Below, one piece after another: positions 28,040 through 37,308 of a DNA stretch of 64,000 nucleotides. A program made the position numbers and the translations under genes. Location of the stretch: the NCBI GenBank assembly GCA_020845635.1, contig JADLFI010000015.1, positions 1 through 64,000 on the forward strand, in the 5' to 3' direction. Origin of the DNA: Bacteroidia bacterium. Lineage in GTDB: Bacteria; Bacteroidota; Bacteroidia; UBA4408. Position 1 is the stretch's first letter. Each line of letters starts with the position of its first letter. The notes below the pieces were generated by a model. The model made no database searches, was not told where the DNA came from, and saw only the letters and a list, made by a program, of their open reading frames with translations.

Positions 28040-29968
28040 TTACTTTCCGGTTGAGACAGCTATAATTTGAATTTTTCTTTCTAAAGCTGCAGATCGGCTA
28101 TAAACCGAATTAGTGGCATCGTTTGGATTATCGCTAACCAAATGACTTGCTTTTAATTCTCCTATTTCTTCAATGGTAATTTCTAATTTAGATTTATCAT
28201 TGATATAGGTAACCAAGGCCCCATTTTTATAGGCATTAAAGTAATTTAAAAGGCTTGATATTCTGCGTTTGGCCAAATTAATATTATAATCAGTTGAAGC
28301 TAAAGGACTGCAATAACCTTTAAGCGTTAAATGCACTTTTTCCCCTTTCTGCAATACAAAAAGCATTAATTCCGTGAAACGCTCCAACTCCTGATAAGCC
28401 GACCGTACCGAATCTTCAAAAAAATCAGACATCTCATTTATGGCAATTTCTTTTTGTTCGGCAGTTAAGCCTTTGGCATAAGCTTTCAAATAATTATCTT
28501 TTTGTATTAAATAGCTGTTTAGCGTTTCGGTATAGGTTTTTTGTGTAGTAGTTTTTGTGGTTTTGCTGTCGGGCTCATCATTATTGAAATACAAGGTTAA
28601 AGGAACCAAGGTTTGTAATCTCGATTTTGCAATAAATACCGAATCTTTAGGTTGCTTTTCTACCAAAACACTATCCATTTGAGTTGATATATTGAAATAA
28701 TAAATATCGTTGCAGCAAGTTTCGTTCTTTTCAAAATATGATCCTTCGCGGTTTGAAACTAGATAGGCTTTAGTTCGTGTATTGTTATACTTAAAATACA
28801 TATCATTTTGTGGGCTGTTTATTGGGAATCCAAGGTTTTCAGGTTCCCCAAACTGTCCTGCATCAAAAAACGATTTAAAGATGTCAAAGCCCCCCATGCC
28901 TTGATGATGTGTACTGCTAAAATATAAAGTTTGGCAAGGGTTGCAGAAAAAAGGAGTAATTTCATCTTCGGCACTGTTTACTTTACTTCCGGCATTTTTG
29001 GGCTCTTGCCAGTTGTTGTGCTCATCTTGTAAACTATACCAAATGTCCATTCCTCCAAAGCCTCCCGGGCGATTACTGGCAAAGAACAGAACATTCCTAT
29101 TGTTAAACTTAGTAAAATAAGGTTGGGTATTGATGTAATTTTTTGCATTGATAGTAACCGGTAGCTTTTTTTCTTCCATAAAAGTTGAACCATTAAAATG
29201 ATATTCATAAATATCGCAATCATTATTTAGGCAGCGTGTGCAATACATTTTATCCCCCTCTTCGCTAAATGTAATATTGGTAATACTTTGGCCCGGTTTG
29301 TTAATGGTTGAATCTATTAGTTGACGGTAACTGTATTTATTTTTCTTAATCATAGCGCTATAGATTCTACTATCCACCTGATTTCCCGATGTATTGACAG
29401 ACGAAAAAAATAAAATACTGTCTAACTCATAAGGCGAATACTCTCCATTTTTGCTGTTTACCATAGTATCCAAATGAAAAACTTTTATTGGTAACGGGTT
29501 TTTTATTAGCATTAATGCATAACTGCAATTTTGTGATTCCTTAGTAGCCTCACCGGCCTTGGTGGCATTTTTTTTCTTGTTGCGTTTGGCATATTTTTCA
29601 AACATCTTTATGGCATCTTTATAGCGCCCATTATTTTTCTTACATAAAGCCAAATTAAACAAGGCATCAGGGTACTGTTTCCCATTGTCTTTTTTATATA
29701 CTTTGTTGTACCATCTTTCGGCCACCAGGTAATTAAGATTTAAACGGCACGCCTCGGCATAAAGATATTGAAGCTCTGTGGTTGTAGAATCAATGCTGAT
29801 AGCCTTTTTAAAATAATTTTCGGCCAGATAATACTCCTTGTTCTCAAGTGCTTCTTTACCATCTGCAATAAAGTTTTTTAGTTTTTGAGCATAACTGTAG
29901 TTAAAGCAAAAAACAAACGCTGATAAAATTAAAATTTTAAGAATAGAAACATTAAACAATTGGCGCAT
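28040..29968 (-). CDS. Second PorE-like OmpA-family protein (TPR and PD40)
   Basis: The 642-residue envelope protein has a cleavable signal peptide (1-27, ending SYAQ) rather than a lipobox. TPR-like helices follow (about 30-150), then PD40 propeller blades (VLFFASNRPGGFGGMDIWYS and TLYFSSTHHQGMGGFDIFKS). The C-terminal OmpA-type domain (about 520-640; LKGYCSPLASTDYNINLAKRR) is diverged. It lacks the carboxypeptidase-regulatory domain of the 6452-8362 protein. A coiled-coil-like segment runs at about 470-520. By family it is a periplasmic, peptidoglycan-associated protein, perhaps T9SS-related. It follows a methyltransferase gene by 31 bp, and no PorP-like gene is adjacent. Confidence 0.8.
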   Translation of the reverse strand: MRQLFNVSILKILILSAFVFCFNYSYAQKLKNFIADGKEALENKEYYLAENYFKKAISIDSTTTELQYLYAEACRLNLNYLVAERWYNKVYKKDNGKQYPDALFNLALCKKNNGRYKDAIKMFEKYAKRNKKKNATKAGEATKESQNCSYALMLIKNPLPIKVFHLDTMVNSKNGEYSPYELDSILFFSSVNTSGNQVDSRIYSAMIKKNKYSYRQLIDSTINKPGQSITNITFSEEGDKMYCTRCLNNDCDIYEYHFNGSTFMEEKKLPVTINAKNYINTQPYFTKFNNRNVLFFASNRPGGFGGMDIWYSLQDEHNNWQEPKNAGSKVNSAEDEITPFFCNPCQTLYFSSTHHQGMGGFDIFKSFFDAGQFGEPENLGFPINSPQNDMYFKYNNTRTKAYLVSNREGSYFEKNETCCNDIYYFNISTQMDSVLVEKQPKDSVFIAKSRLQTLVPLTLYFNNDEPDSKTTKTTTQKTYTETLNSYLIQKDNYLKAYAKGLTAEQKEIAINEMSDFFEDSVRSAYQELERFTELMLFVLQKGEKVHLTLKGYCSPLASTDYNINLAKRRISSLLNYFNAYKNGALVTYINDKSKLEITIEEIGELKASHLVSDNPNDATNSVYSRSAALERKIQIIAVSTGK

Positions 29969-29999
29969 GTTATTTACTTATCTCAATTAAACAAATTTC

Positions 30000-30854
30000 T
30001 CAAAACTCCTGATTCTGTGATTTAGCTCCCGACACTATTTTTTCGTGCTTATAATCTTTTAATTCAAAGGTAATGATTAAATGATCAGAATAATTACTCA
30101 GCCATTTAAAGCGCGTTAAAAACATATCTAATTTATTTAGACGTTTTAACCACTGTGGCTTTTTATTAAAATAATTTTGCATAAATGTGGGCGGAACAGC
30201 TACTGCTATTGGTTTTACATCAACCATAGCAAAACGTGGTGCAAATATTTCTTTTAGTGCGGTAGTGCTGTAAAACCAATTTCCATAATCATTATCTTCA
30301 TCATAAAAAAGTATTTCCTTATTATCCCATCTTTGCAAGGCACGGTTCATTTTAAATTTAAGCATAAAGTAAAATGTTTCCCAAAGACAGTATTTCCCTT
30401 TCATTACTACAATCATTTTTCCGCCAGGATATAATAAACGCGACATGATATTAGAAACCACCTTAAGCTCCGGTTCATTCAATGTATTTAGGCCGCCAAA
30501 ATTACTAATCACAAAATCAAATTGCTGAGGGGCAAGTTCTTTATGAAGCTTAAAAAAATCTAAAGCCTTAAATTCTAAGTTACGAATCCCGGCAATAATT
30601 TTTTTTGTTTCGGCCACAATTATATCCTGTTCAGAGGCGTCAACAGCCGTAACACTATAACTTTTTTTAGCCAACCATAAGGAGTCTTTTCCGCTGCCGC
30701 AGTTTAACTCCAAAACATCGGGTTTGCGTTTTTCTAAAATTTTCTCAAGGTATTGACGAACACGATTACGTTGCATGTCTTCAATTGACATACTTTCTGA
30801 ATATTCAATATCAGAACTATTTTTGATATGCTCTACCTGTTTAACATTATTCAT
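30000..30854 (-). CDS. Class I SAM-dependent methyltransferase
   Basis: Motif I VLELNCGSGKDSLWLA (residues 48-63) and the acidic end of strand 2, SVTAVDAS, mark a Rossmann methyltransferase that binds S-adenosylmethionine. Motif IV appears as FDFVISNFGG (about 115-124). The C-terminal half (WFYSTTALKEIFAPRF) resembles small-molecule or lipid methyltransferases, but the substrate is unclear. No membrane segment is visible. It is separated by 31 bp from the downstream PorE-like gene on the same strand, so co-transcription is likely. The upstream 253-bp gap is shared with the divergent flavoprotein gene. Confidence 0.8.
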   Translation of the reverse strand: MNNVKQVEHIKNSSDIEYSESMSIEDMQRNRVRQYLEKILEKRKPDVLELNCGSGKDSLWLAKKSYSVTAVDASEQDIIVAETKKIIAGIRNLEFKALDFFKLHKELAPQQFDFVISNFGGLNTLNEPELKVVSNIMSRLLYPGGKMIVVMKGKYCLWETFYFMLKFKMNRALQRWDNKEILFYDEDNDYGNWFYSTTALKEIFAPRFAMVDVKPIAVAVPPTFMQNYFNKKPQWLKRLNKLDMFLTRFKWLSNYSDHLIITFELKDYKHEKIVSGAKSQNQEF

Positions 30855-31079
30855 AACGCAATCTATTTCATGGAATTTTTTTTAATTACAACCGGTTTAA
30901 ACACTGTTGTATTTTCAAAGTTAATGAATTTAAAAATGAAAACAAAATTTGCCTCGTTTTGGTATAAGAATTATAAATATAAAGCCGTTCAGACAAAGTG
31001 TAACTGAAAAGTAAAGAGTACAGAAAAATAAATTCAGTATGTTTTAATTTTACGAAATATTAATTAACGCCTTTATTGT

Positions 31080-31087
31080 TATATTTG
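31080..31087 (+). promoter_or_regulatory. Promoter -7 element of the LLM flavoprotein gene
   Basis: TATATTTG matches TAnnTTTG and lies 20 bp before the ATG at 31108. The remaining 30855-31079 region between divergent genes is AT-rich with nothing else recognised. Confidence 0.5.
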
Positions 31088-31107
31088 ATACGCTTAATAT
31101 AAAAAAT

Positions 31108-32145
31108 ATGATAGAATTAGGGATAGGAATGTTTGGAGATTTGCCCTTTGATTTTGACACTAAACAATACCAAAAAGCATCAAAAAGACTGAGCGAAATT
31201 ATTGAGGAAATTAAATTGGCTGATGAGTTAGGGATTGACAGTTTTTCAATGGGTGAACACCATAGAGTCGATTATGCTGTTTCGGCCCCCGAAATAGTGA
31301 TTGCAGCTTTAGCTACAGTTACAAAAAAAATAAAACTGCTCAGTGGTGTAAGTGTGGTAAGTTCAACCGATCCTGTTAAACTTTTTCAGGATTTTGTATT
31401 ATGTGATTTAATAGCCGGTAATCGTGTAGAAATAATGGCAGGCAGAGGGAGTTTTATTGAGTCGTTTCCGCTTTTTGGGTGCAACTTGGAGAACTACCAC
31501 GAACTGTTTGAAGAAAAACTAAACTTGTTGTTACAACTGCGCGAAAAAGAAACAATTAGTTGGACAGGCAAACACCGCGCTGCTATTGATAACCAAACTG
31601 TTTATCCGCGCCCCGAGCGAAAAATCCCTATATCTGTAGCCGTAGGAGGTACACCATCATCGGTGCTGCTGGCTGCAAAGTTAGGGCTGCCTATTGTGTT
31701 TGCCATTATTGGAGGCAAACCAATTCAATTCCAACCTTTGGTTGAGTATTACAAAAGCGAATTTATTAAGCACGGCCACAAGCCTTCAACTATGAAAGTT
31801 GGCGTTCACTCTCACACTTTTGTAGCCAATTCTCAAAAAGAAATAATGCAAGATTATTTTCCTCATTATGCTTACTCTATGAATAAAATAGGACGCGAAC
31901 GCGGTTGGTCGGGTTCTTATACTCCGGAAAATTTTTTGGCAGGAACAAGTCCAGAAGGGGCTTTATTTATGGGTAATGCCAATGAAGTAGCAGAGAAAAT
32001 AATTAGTATAATAGAAACTCTGGGATTGCAACAATTTATTGCACATATTGATGTAGGAGGGCCATCTCATCAACAAATTATGAAAAATATTGATTTATTG
32101 GGAACCAAAGTTTTTCCGGCAGTTAGAAAACATTTTGGCAAATAA
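31108..32145 (+). CDS. LLM-class flavin-dependent oxidoreductase
   Basis: A 345-residue luciferase-like TIM barrel. Typical segments are EEIKLADELGIDSFSMGEHH (37-56), IKLLSGVSVVSSTDPVKLFQDF and RVEIMAGRGSF, which in this family line the FMN and substrate pocket. A late segment, FLAGTSPEGALFMGNANEVAEKI, is the usual substrate-loop and helix region. Members reduce or oxygenate small organic substrates with FMNH2, and the substrate here cannot be inferred. It is followed by the helicase gene after 12 bp on the same strand, probably co-transcribed without an obvious functional link. Confidence 0.88.
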   Translation: MIELGIGMFGDLPFDFDTKQYQKASKRLSEIIEEIKLADELGIDSFSMGEHHRVDYAVSAPEIVIAALATVTKKIKLLSGVSVVSSTDPVKLFQDFVLCDLIAGNRVEIMAGRGSFIESFPLFGCNLENYHELFEEKLNLLLQLREKETISWTGKHRAAIDNQTVYPRPERKIPISVAVGGTPSSVLLAAKLGLPIVFAIIGGKPIQFQPLVEYYKSEFIKHGHKPSTMKVGVHSHTFVANSQKEIMQDYFPHYAYSMNKIGRERGWSGSYTPENFLAGTSPEGALFMGNANEVAEKIISIIETLGLQQFIAHIDVGGPSHQQIMKNIDLLGTKVFPAVRKHFGK

Positions 32146-32157
32146 GTCTTAAATATA

Positions 32158-35100
32158 ATGTCAATTATGAAAAACTTTAAAGTATATAAATCATCGGCAG
32201 GGTCAGGAAAAACATATACCATAGTTCGTGAATATTTATCATTGGCTTTAGGGACTGAGCAAAGTAGTAAGGTAAAAAATATTTTAGCTATAACCTTTAC
32301 CAACAATTCAGCATCCGAAATGAAGGAACGAATCATAAAAATGCTTTATGAGTTTAGTAGTGGAGAACCCAAGGGTACGGCATTAAGTATGTTTAATGAA
32401 TTGCAAAGTTTGCACGGAATAAGCCCATTGGAGTTACAGAAGAGAGCCCTGCAAACTTTAAAATATATTTTGCATCATTATACAAGTTTTTCAGTAAGTA
32501 CTATTGATAAGTTTAACCATAAAATTATTCGCTCTTTTGCTTTTGATTTGGGTTTATCGGTAAACTTTAGTCCCGAAACAGATGCAACACCAACTTTACG
32601 TGATACCGTTGATGAGTTGTTGGGAAACATTGGTGAGCAAAACTATCAAGAACTAACAAAAATTCTGATTAGCTTTGTTGAAGACCTGCTGGAGAAAGAT
32701 AAGGGTTGGAATATTCAAAAGAAACTACTAGAGTTTAGCAAACAACTGCTTGAAGAAAAAACAGCTCGAATACTAAAATCGCTATCGGGAATTGACATCA
32801 AAGGATATATTGAAATATCTCAATCGTTGGGACAGTATATTAATCAATATAAAAAGGAAATAACCCAAATTGGGGAAAAGGGAATACAAGTCATAGAGGA
32901 TAATCAAATAGAACCCGATTTATTAGCCGGAGGAGCCAACGCAGGAGTAAAAAAATACTTCAGTTACCTCCAAAATTTTAAAGATGATAGTATTGTTCCA
33001 AAAAATAGTATAACAAATTATTTTGCCAACGGAAAACTATATAGCTCAAAAGCAAAAGCAGAACAAATTAAAGCCATTGAGGCTATAAGTACACTGCTTA
33101 CACAATACTATAATGAAGCTCAAAAAATAATAACACAAAAACATTCATCTTATTTGTTTTATAAAAATGTAAAAGACAATATTTACACAATGGCCTTGTA
33201 TAATGAGCTGGATGTGGTTTTTAGTGAACAAAAAAAAGCTAATAATATTTTATTTATCTCTGAGTTTAACAAAATAATTTCTGCGGCTGTAACCAATGAG
33301 CCTGTTCCTTTCATATACGAGAAAATAGGCGAAAAATACCATCATTTCCTTATTGATGAGTTTCAGGATACTTCTTCTATGCAATGGCAAAATATTTTGC
33401 CCTTAATGCACAACTCATTATCGCAAGGTTTTATGAATATGATTGTGGGTGATGCCAAACAATCAATTTACCGCTGGCGCAACAGCCAGGTTGAACAATT
33501 TGTTCAACTTCCTCAAATCTATAAAACAGTTGATGACACACAAAGTCCTGCCTTAGAAGAACAGGAAAAAGCACTAAAAAATAACTATATTGAATATAAC
33601 CTTGACACCAACTACCGAAGCAAAAAGAATATCATTGATTTTAACAATGATTTCTTTAATAAAATTATAGAAACAGGGAATGATAAAATTAAAGCTATAT
33701 ACCAACAAGTAAAACAAAAACCCCAACCCAATAATACCGGAGGTACAATTCATTACACTGAGTATATGAAAAACGAATCTGAGGAAAGTAAAGAAGAATG
33801 GATGTGCCGGCAAACTCTAGAAATAATAAATCTGTGTAAGCAAAAAGGGTATAGCCAAAAAGATATTGCAGTAATATGTCGAAAAAATAAAGAAGGAGCC
33901 CAAATAGCTACTTATCTTTTAGAAAACAATATTGATGTTATTTCTAAAGAATCCTTATTGCTGTCTTCCTCCCCTGAGGTTAAGATAATTATGGAAATAA
34001 TGAAACTCTTAAACAATCCCAATAATGAAATCAGTGTTGCATCAATTAAATATTACTTCAAACACAAACATCATTTTAACGATAGCTCCCAAGGGATAAA
34101 TTCTTTAAACAGTTTGTTGCAATTTTTTGAGGAAAACAATATTGTTATCAGCATTAACGAGTTGATGAAGCAAGGTCTTTATGAAATATGTAACAGCCTG
34201 TGCATTAGCTTAGGGTTAAACAGGAAACCTAATGTTTATTTGCAATTTTTTCTTGATAATATTTATAGTTTTGGACAAGAAACAAGAAACATTGATGAGT
34301 TGTTGGTATGGTGGGAAGACCAACAAGATACTTTGTCAATATGTATTCCCGAGGGCGAAGATGCGGTTAATATTTTAACCATAAATACCTCCAAAGGCCT
34401 ACAATTTCCTGTAGTAATTGTTCCGGGAGCAGATTTAACCGGAAAGCAAAATGATAACAAACTATGGATTAATCTAAAAAGCAAACAATTACCACTTCTC
34501 AACGGGCTGAATTATGCTTATGCTAATCTCATTAAAGGACTTGAACAAACCGATTTTGCTGACCAATATAGGGAAGAATCAGAAAAAATATTGTTAGATG
34601 ATATTAACTTACTCTATGTTGCTTTTACGCGTCCTGAAGATCATTTATTTATTCTATCATTAGGACGAAATACGTTCAGTCAAGTAGCTTCAAAATATTT
34701 AGTTCCATATTTTAACTCTCCTTCGGGTTTTGAGGATGTCATCATTAATAAGCAAACATTCAAACGCAGTGGAGGCGAAATAGCTCAAGTAAATAAAAAT
34801 ACTAAGGCCCCAAAAGAACAGCTCCAAATAACAAACATTACCAACCACAATTGGAAAAACAAGCTAGAAACAGAAAATAAAACCTATAATACTCATTGGC
34901 AACAAGAACAAATACTGTATGGTAATATGGTGCATTTATTACTTTCAGAAATAAATACCGATAAGGATATTGAGAAGGTAATATATAAATACAAATTTAA
35001 TATTGAACAGGGAGGCCTTCAGGTTTCAACCTTAAAAGAAAAGCTGGCAGAAGTACTAAATATTGATACGGTAAAAAAATATTATGACGGGAAATATTCA

Positions 35101-35331
35101 TTAAAACGCGAAAACTCTATAATTGATGAAAAAGGCACTATTTATCGCCCCGATTTGATTGCTATAAAAGAAAAACAAGCCGTTATTATTGATTACAAAA
35201 CCGGAATTCCGCAAAAGAAATATGCCGAACAAATTAACAACTATGCCCTACTGCTTGAAAAAATGGGATATCAAATAGATGAAAAACTAATCATTTATAC
35301 CGATGATGTTCAAGTAGAGAAAGTTGTATAA
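32158..35331 (+). CDS. UvrD/AddA-like helicase with C-terminal PD-(D/E)XK nuclease
   Basis: The 1057-residue SF1 enzyme acts in double-strand break processing. Walker A SSAGSGKTYT is at 12-21, followed by TFTNNSASEMKER (motif Ia). Motif II DEFQDTS lies near 400. Later motifs are GDAKQSIYRWR, TINTSKGLQFPVV and YVAFTRPEDHL (motif VI). At the C-terminus, YRPDLIAIK plus VIIDYKTG form the nuclease core of the RecB/AddA class. This is the Bacteroidota AddA arrangement. The usual AddB-like partner is not adjacent in this window. The start could also be at 32167 (MKNF). It acts on DNA ends in the cytoplasm. Confidence 0.9.
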   Translation: MSIMKNFKVYKSSAGSGKTYTIVREYLSLALGTEQSSKVKNILAITFTNNSASEMKERIIKMLYEFSSGEPKGTALSMFNELQSLHGISPLELQKRALQTLKYILHHYTSFSVSTIDKFNHKIIRSFAFDLGLSVNFSPETDATPTLRDTVDELLGNIGEQNYQELTKILISFVEDLLEKDKGWNIQKKLLEFSKQLLEEKTARILKSLSGIDIKGYIEISQSLGQYINQYKKEITQIGEKGIQVIEDNQIEPDLLAGGANAGVKKYFSYLQNFKDDSIVPKNSITNYFANGKLYSSKAKAEQIKAIEAISTLLTQYYNEAQKIITQKHSSYLFYKNVKDNIYTMALYNELDVVFSEQKKANNILFISEFNKIISAAVTNEPVPFIYEKIGEKYHHFLIDEFQDTSSMQWQNILPLMHNSLSQGFMNMIVGDAKQSIYRWRNSQVEQFVQLPQIYKTVDDTQSPALEEQEKALKNNYIEYNLDTNYRSKKNIIDFNNDFFNKIIETGNDKIKAIYQQVKQKPQPNNTGGTIHYTEYMKNESEESKEEWMCRQTLEIINLCKQKGYSQKDIAVICRKNKEGAQIATYLLENNIDVISKESLLLSSSPEVKIIMEIMKLLNNPNNEISVASIKYYFKHKHHFNDSSQGINSLNSLLQFFEENNIVISINELMKQGLYEICNSLCISLGLNRKPNVYLQFFLDNIYSFGQETRNIDELLVWWEDQQDTLSICIPEGEDAVNILTINTSKGLQFPVVIVPGADLTGKQNDNKLWINLKSKQLPLLNGLNYAYANLIKGLEQTDFADQYREESEKILLDDINLLYVAFTRPEDHLFILSLGRNTFSQVASKYLVPYFNSPSGFEDVIINKQTFKRSGGEIAQVNKNTKAPKEQLQITNITNHNWKNKLETENKTYNTHWQQEQILYGNMVHLLLSEINTDKDIEKVIYKYKFNIEQGGLQVSTLKEKLAEVLNIDTVKKYYDGKYSLKRENSIIDEKGTIYRPDLIAIKEKQAVIIDYKTGIPQKKYAEQINNYALLLEKMGYQIDEKLIIYTDDVQVEKVV

Positions 35332-35454
35332 TAAACACTTTGTCATAAGATAAAATGGTATTGGTTGGCTAAAAAAGGTGTTTTACCGCTTAATATTTGT
35401 TAATTTAATAAGTTACAATTGGTTAAAATATAAACCTGATACCTATTAATTGGC

Positions 35455-35462
35455 TACTTTTG
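35455..35462 (+). promoter_or_regulatory. Promoter -7 element of the FKBP pair
   Basis: TACTTTTG matches TAnnTTTG and lies 25 bp upstream of the first FKBP gene. Confidence 0.5.
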
Positions 35463-35487
35463 CGAACTAATTTACAAAATATACCAA

Positions 35488-36426
35488 ATGAAATTAAGTT
35501 TTACTCCATTAACACTATTAGGCTTAGCGTTAGTTTCTATAGTTCTCTTTTCATGTAACAACTCTGAGTACCCCGGGTACAAAAAAACAAATGATGGCTT
35601 ATATTACAATTTGATTAAGCATGACGATAAAGGTAGAAAAGCAGAAATTGGCGATGTGCTAATGATGGATATGATCTATAAAAATGATAAAGACAGTATT
35701 ATTTTTGACTCTCATATACAAGGCCGTAAAATACCTGTACCTTTAACTAAACCAACTTTTAAGGGTGGTTTGGAAGAAGGATTTGCTATGTTAGCTGTTG
35801 GCGATAGTGCCAGCTTTATTGTAAGTGCTGATTCATTATTTCAAAAAACATTTGGAATGCAAGAACTTCCTAAGGAAATAACCAAAGGAAGTATGCTTAC
35901 TTTTTTTGTAAAGGTTGATGAAATAAAAACCAAAGCCGAATTAGAAAAAATGCGAGAGGAAAGACAGGCCGAAGCCGAAGCAGAGGCAAAAAAATATAAA
36001 GAAGAAGAAAAAATTAACCTTGATAAATATTTAGCTGATAATAAAATTACTACACCACCTACTGCAAGCGGTTTAATTTATATTGAGAAGGTGAAAGGTA
36101 AAGGTGCTAAAGTAGAAAAAGGGAAAAAAGTAGTAATGAATTATGTTGGTAGATTATTAGACGGAACTGTTTTCGACACAAGCATAGAAAAAGAAGCCAA
36201 AGCGAATAACCTTTATCAAGAAGGCCGTACTTATGAGCCTTTTGAGTTTACCGTTGGAAACGGGGAGGTAATTCAAGGCTGGGACGAAGCTTTACCTATG
36301 ATGAATGAAGGAGGAAAAGCTGTTTTTATTATTCCTTCTGAAATTGCGTATGGTGAAATGGCTCAAGGCCCTATAAAACCATACAGTACCTTGGTATTTG
36401 AGGTTGAATTATTGAAAATAAAATAA
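35488..36426 (+). CDS. FKBP-type peptidyl-prolyl isomerase lipoprotein (two-domain)
   Basis: The signal peptide carries a lipobox ending VLFSC (Cys23). An FKBP-like domain follows (about 35-150), lacking most active-site residues. A charged helix rich in Glu, Ala and Lys (about 153-185) leads to a complete FKBP domain (190-312; VVMNYVGRLLDGTVFDTS, EFTVGNGEVIQGWDEAL, IPSEIAYG). Such proteins catalyse cis-trans isomerisation of proline bonds during periplasmic folding. GldI of gliding bacteria is a related lipoprotein, but I cannot assign it as such. It is followed after one base by a paralogue, so the two form an operon. Confidence 0.9.
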   Translation: MKLSFTPLTLLGLALVSIVLFSCNNSEYPGYKKTNDGLYYNLIKHDDKGRKAEIGDVLMMDMIYKNDKDSIIFDSHIQGRKIPVPLTKPTFKGGLEEGFAMLAVGDSASFIVSADSLFQKTFGMQELPKEITKGSMLTFFVKVDEIKTKAELEKMREERQAEAEAEAKKYKEEEKINLDKYLADNKITTPPTASGLIYIEKVKGKGAKVEKGKKVVMNYVGRLLDGTVFDTSIEKEAKANNLYQEGRTYEPFEFTVGNGEVIQGWDEALPMMNEGGKAVFIIPSEIAYGEMAQGPIKPYSTLVFEVELLKIK

Positions 36427-36427
36427 A

Positions 36428-37297
36428 ATGAATAAACAGAAGTTGCTTACCATATTCTTTGTTTCTTTGGGAATGATGGTATGGGCTCAACCAAAGAAAG
36501 CACCTCCTATATTCAAAAAAACAAGTTCAGGGCTGGAATATAAATTATTCCCACATGGAGGTACGGTAAAACCTGTGCCTGGAGATGTTGTTAAAGCCAT
36601 AATTGTATATACCAATGCTAAAGATTCGGTAATATACGACTCGAGAAAAAGCCGCCCCGATAATATTTTTGAATTGCTTGCCCCCACCTTTAAAGGAGGC
36701 TTGGAAGAAGGAATGATGATGATGTCAATTGGTGACTCCGCTGTTTTTAGGGTTAGTGCCGACTCTGTTTTTTTAAAAACTTTCCAGAAACCTTTGCCAC
36801 CATACCTAAAAAAAGGCTCTAAACTTATTTTCAAAGTAAAACTTCAAGCCGTACAACCTAAAGAAACTATTGACCATCGTACCCCTGAAGAAATTCAAAA
36901 AGATAACGAAAAGAGAAAAGAAACAGAACCCAAATTAATAGAAGAATTTATTACTTTAAATAATATTACTGCTGCCCCAACACCAAGTGGATTATATTAT
37001 ATTGAACGTGAGGTAGGCAAAGGTAATGCTGTAACATCGAAAAGTATAGTTAAGATAATTTACTCGTGTACTACCCTTGATGGTACCGCCATTGATACCC
37101 AATCTAACCCTATTGAAATTGATATGTCCTTAGGGAAAATAACCAAAGGAATGGAAGAAGGATTGCTTTTAATGTCAGAAGGTACCAAGGCAACCTTAAT
37201 TATTCCAAGTGTATTGGCATTTGGCTCTAGAAAAATAAATAAAATACAACCTTATACCACATTAATTTACGATTTGGAAGTAGTAGAGGTAAAGTAA
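36428..37297 (+). CDS. Degenerate FKBP-like periplasmic protein, paralogue of upstream gene
   Basis: Same architecture as the preceding gene (N-terminal FKBP-like domain, charged linker, C-terminal FKBP-like domain). The signal peptide is cleavable (ending VWAQ at residue 21) instead of a lipobox. In the C-terminal domain the conserved pocket has changed. The VIQGWDEAL motif is replaced by ITKGMEEGL, so the central Trp is missing, and the FDTS/YEPFEF region is shortened. I infer a chaperone or scaffold role with weak or no isomerase activity. It begins one base after the upstream stop and ends 11 bp from the convergent ATPase gene. Confidence 0.82.
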   Translation: MNKQKLLTIFFVSLGMMVWAQPKKAPPIFKKTSSGLEYKLFPHGGTVKPVPGDVVKAIIVYTNAKDSVIYDSRKSRPDNIFELLAPTFKGGLEEGMMMMSIGDSAVFRVSADSVFLKTFQKPLPPYLKKGSKLIFKVKLQAVQPKETIDHRTPEEIQKDNEKRKETEPKLIEEFITLNNITAAPTPSGLYYIEREVGKGNAVTSKSIVKIIYSCTTLDGTAIDTQSNPIEIDMSLGKITKGMEEGLLLMSEGTKATLIIPSVLAFGSRKINKIQPYTTLIYDLEVVEVK

Positions 37298-37308
37298 CAA
37301 TGCTTGAT

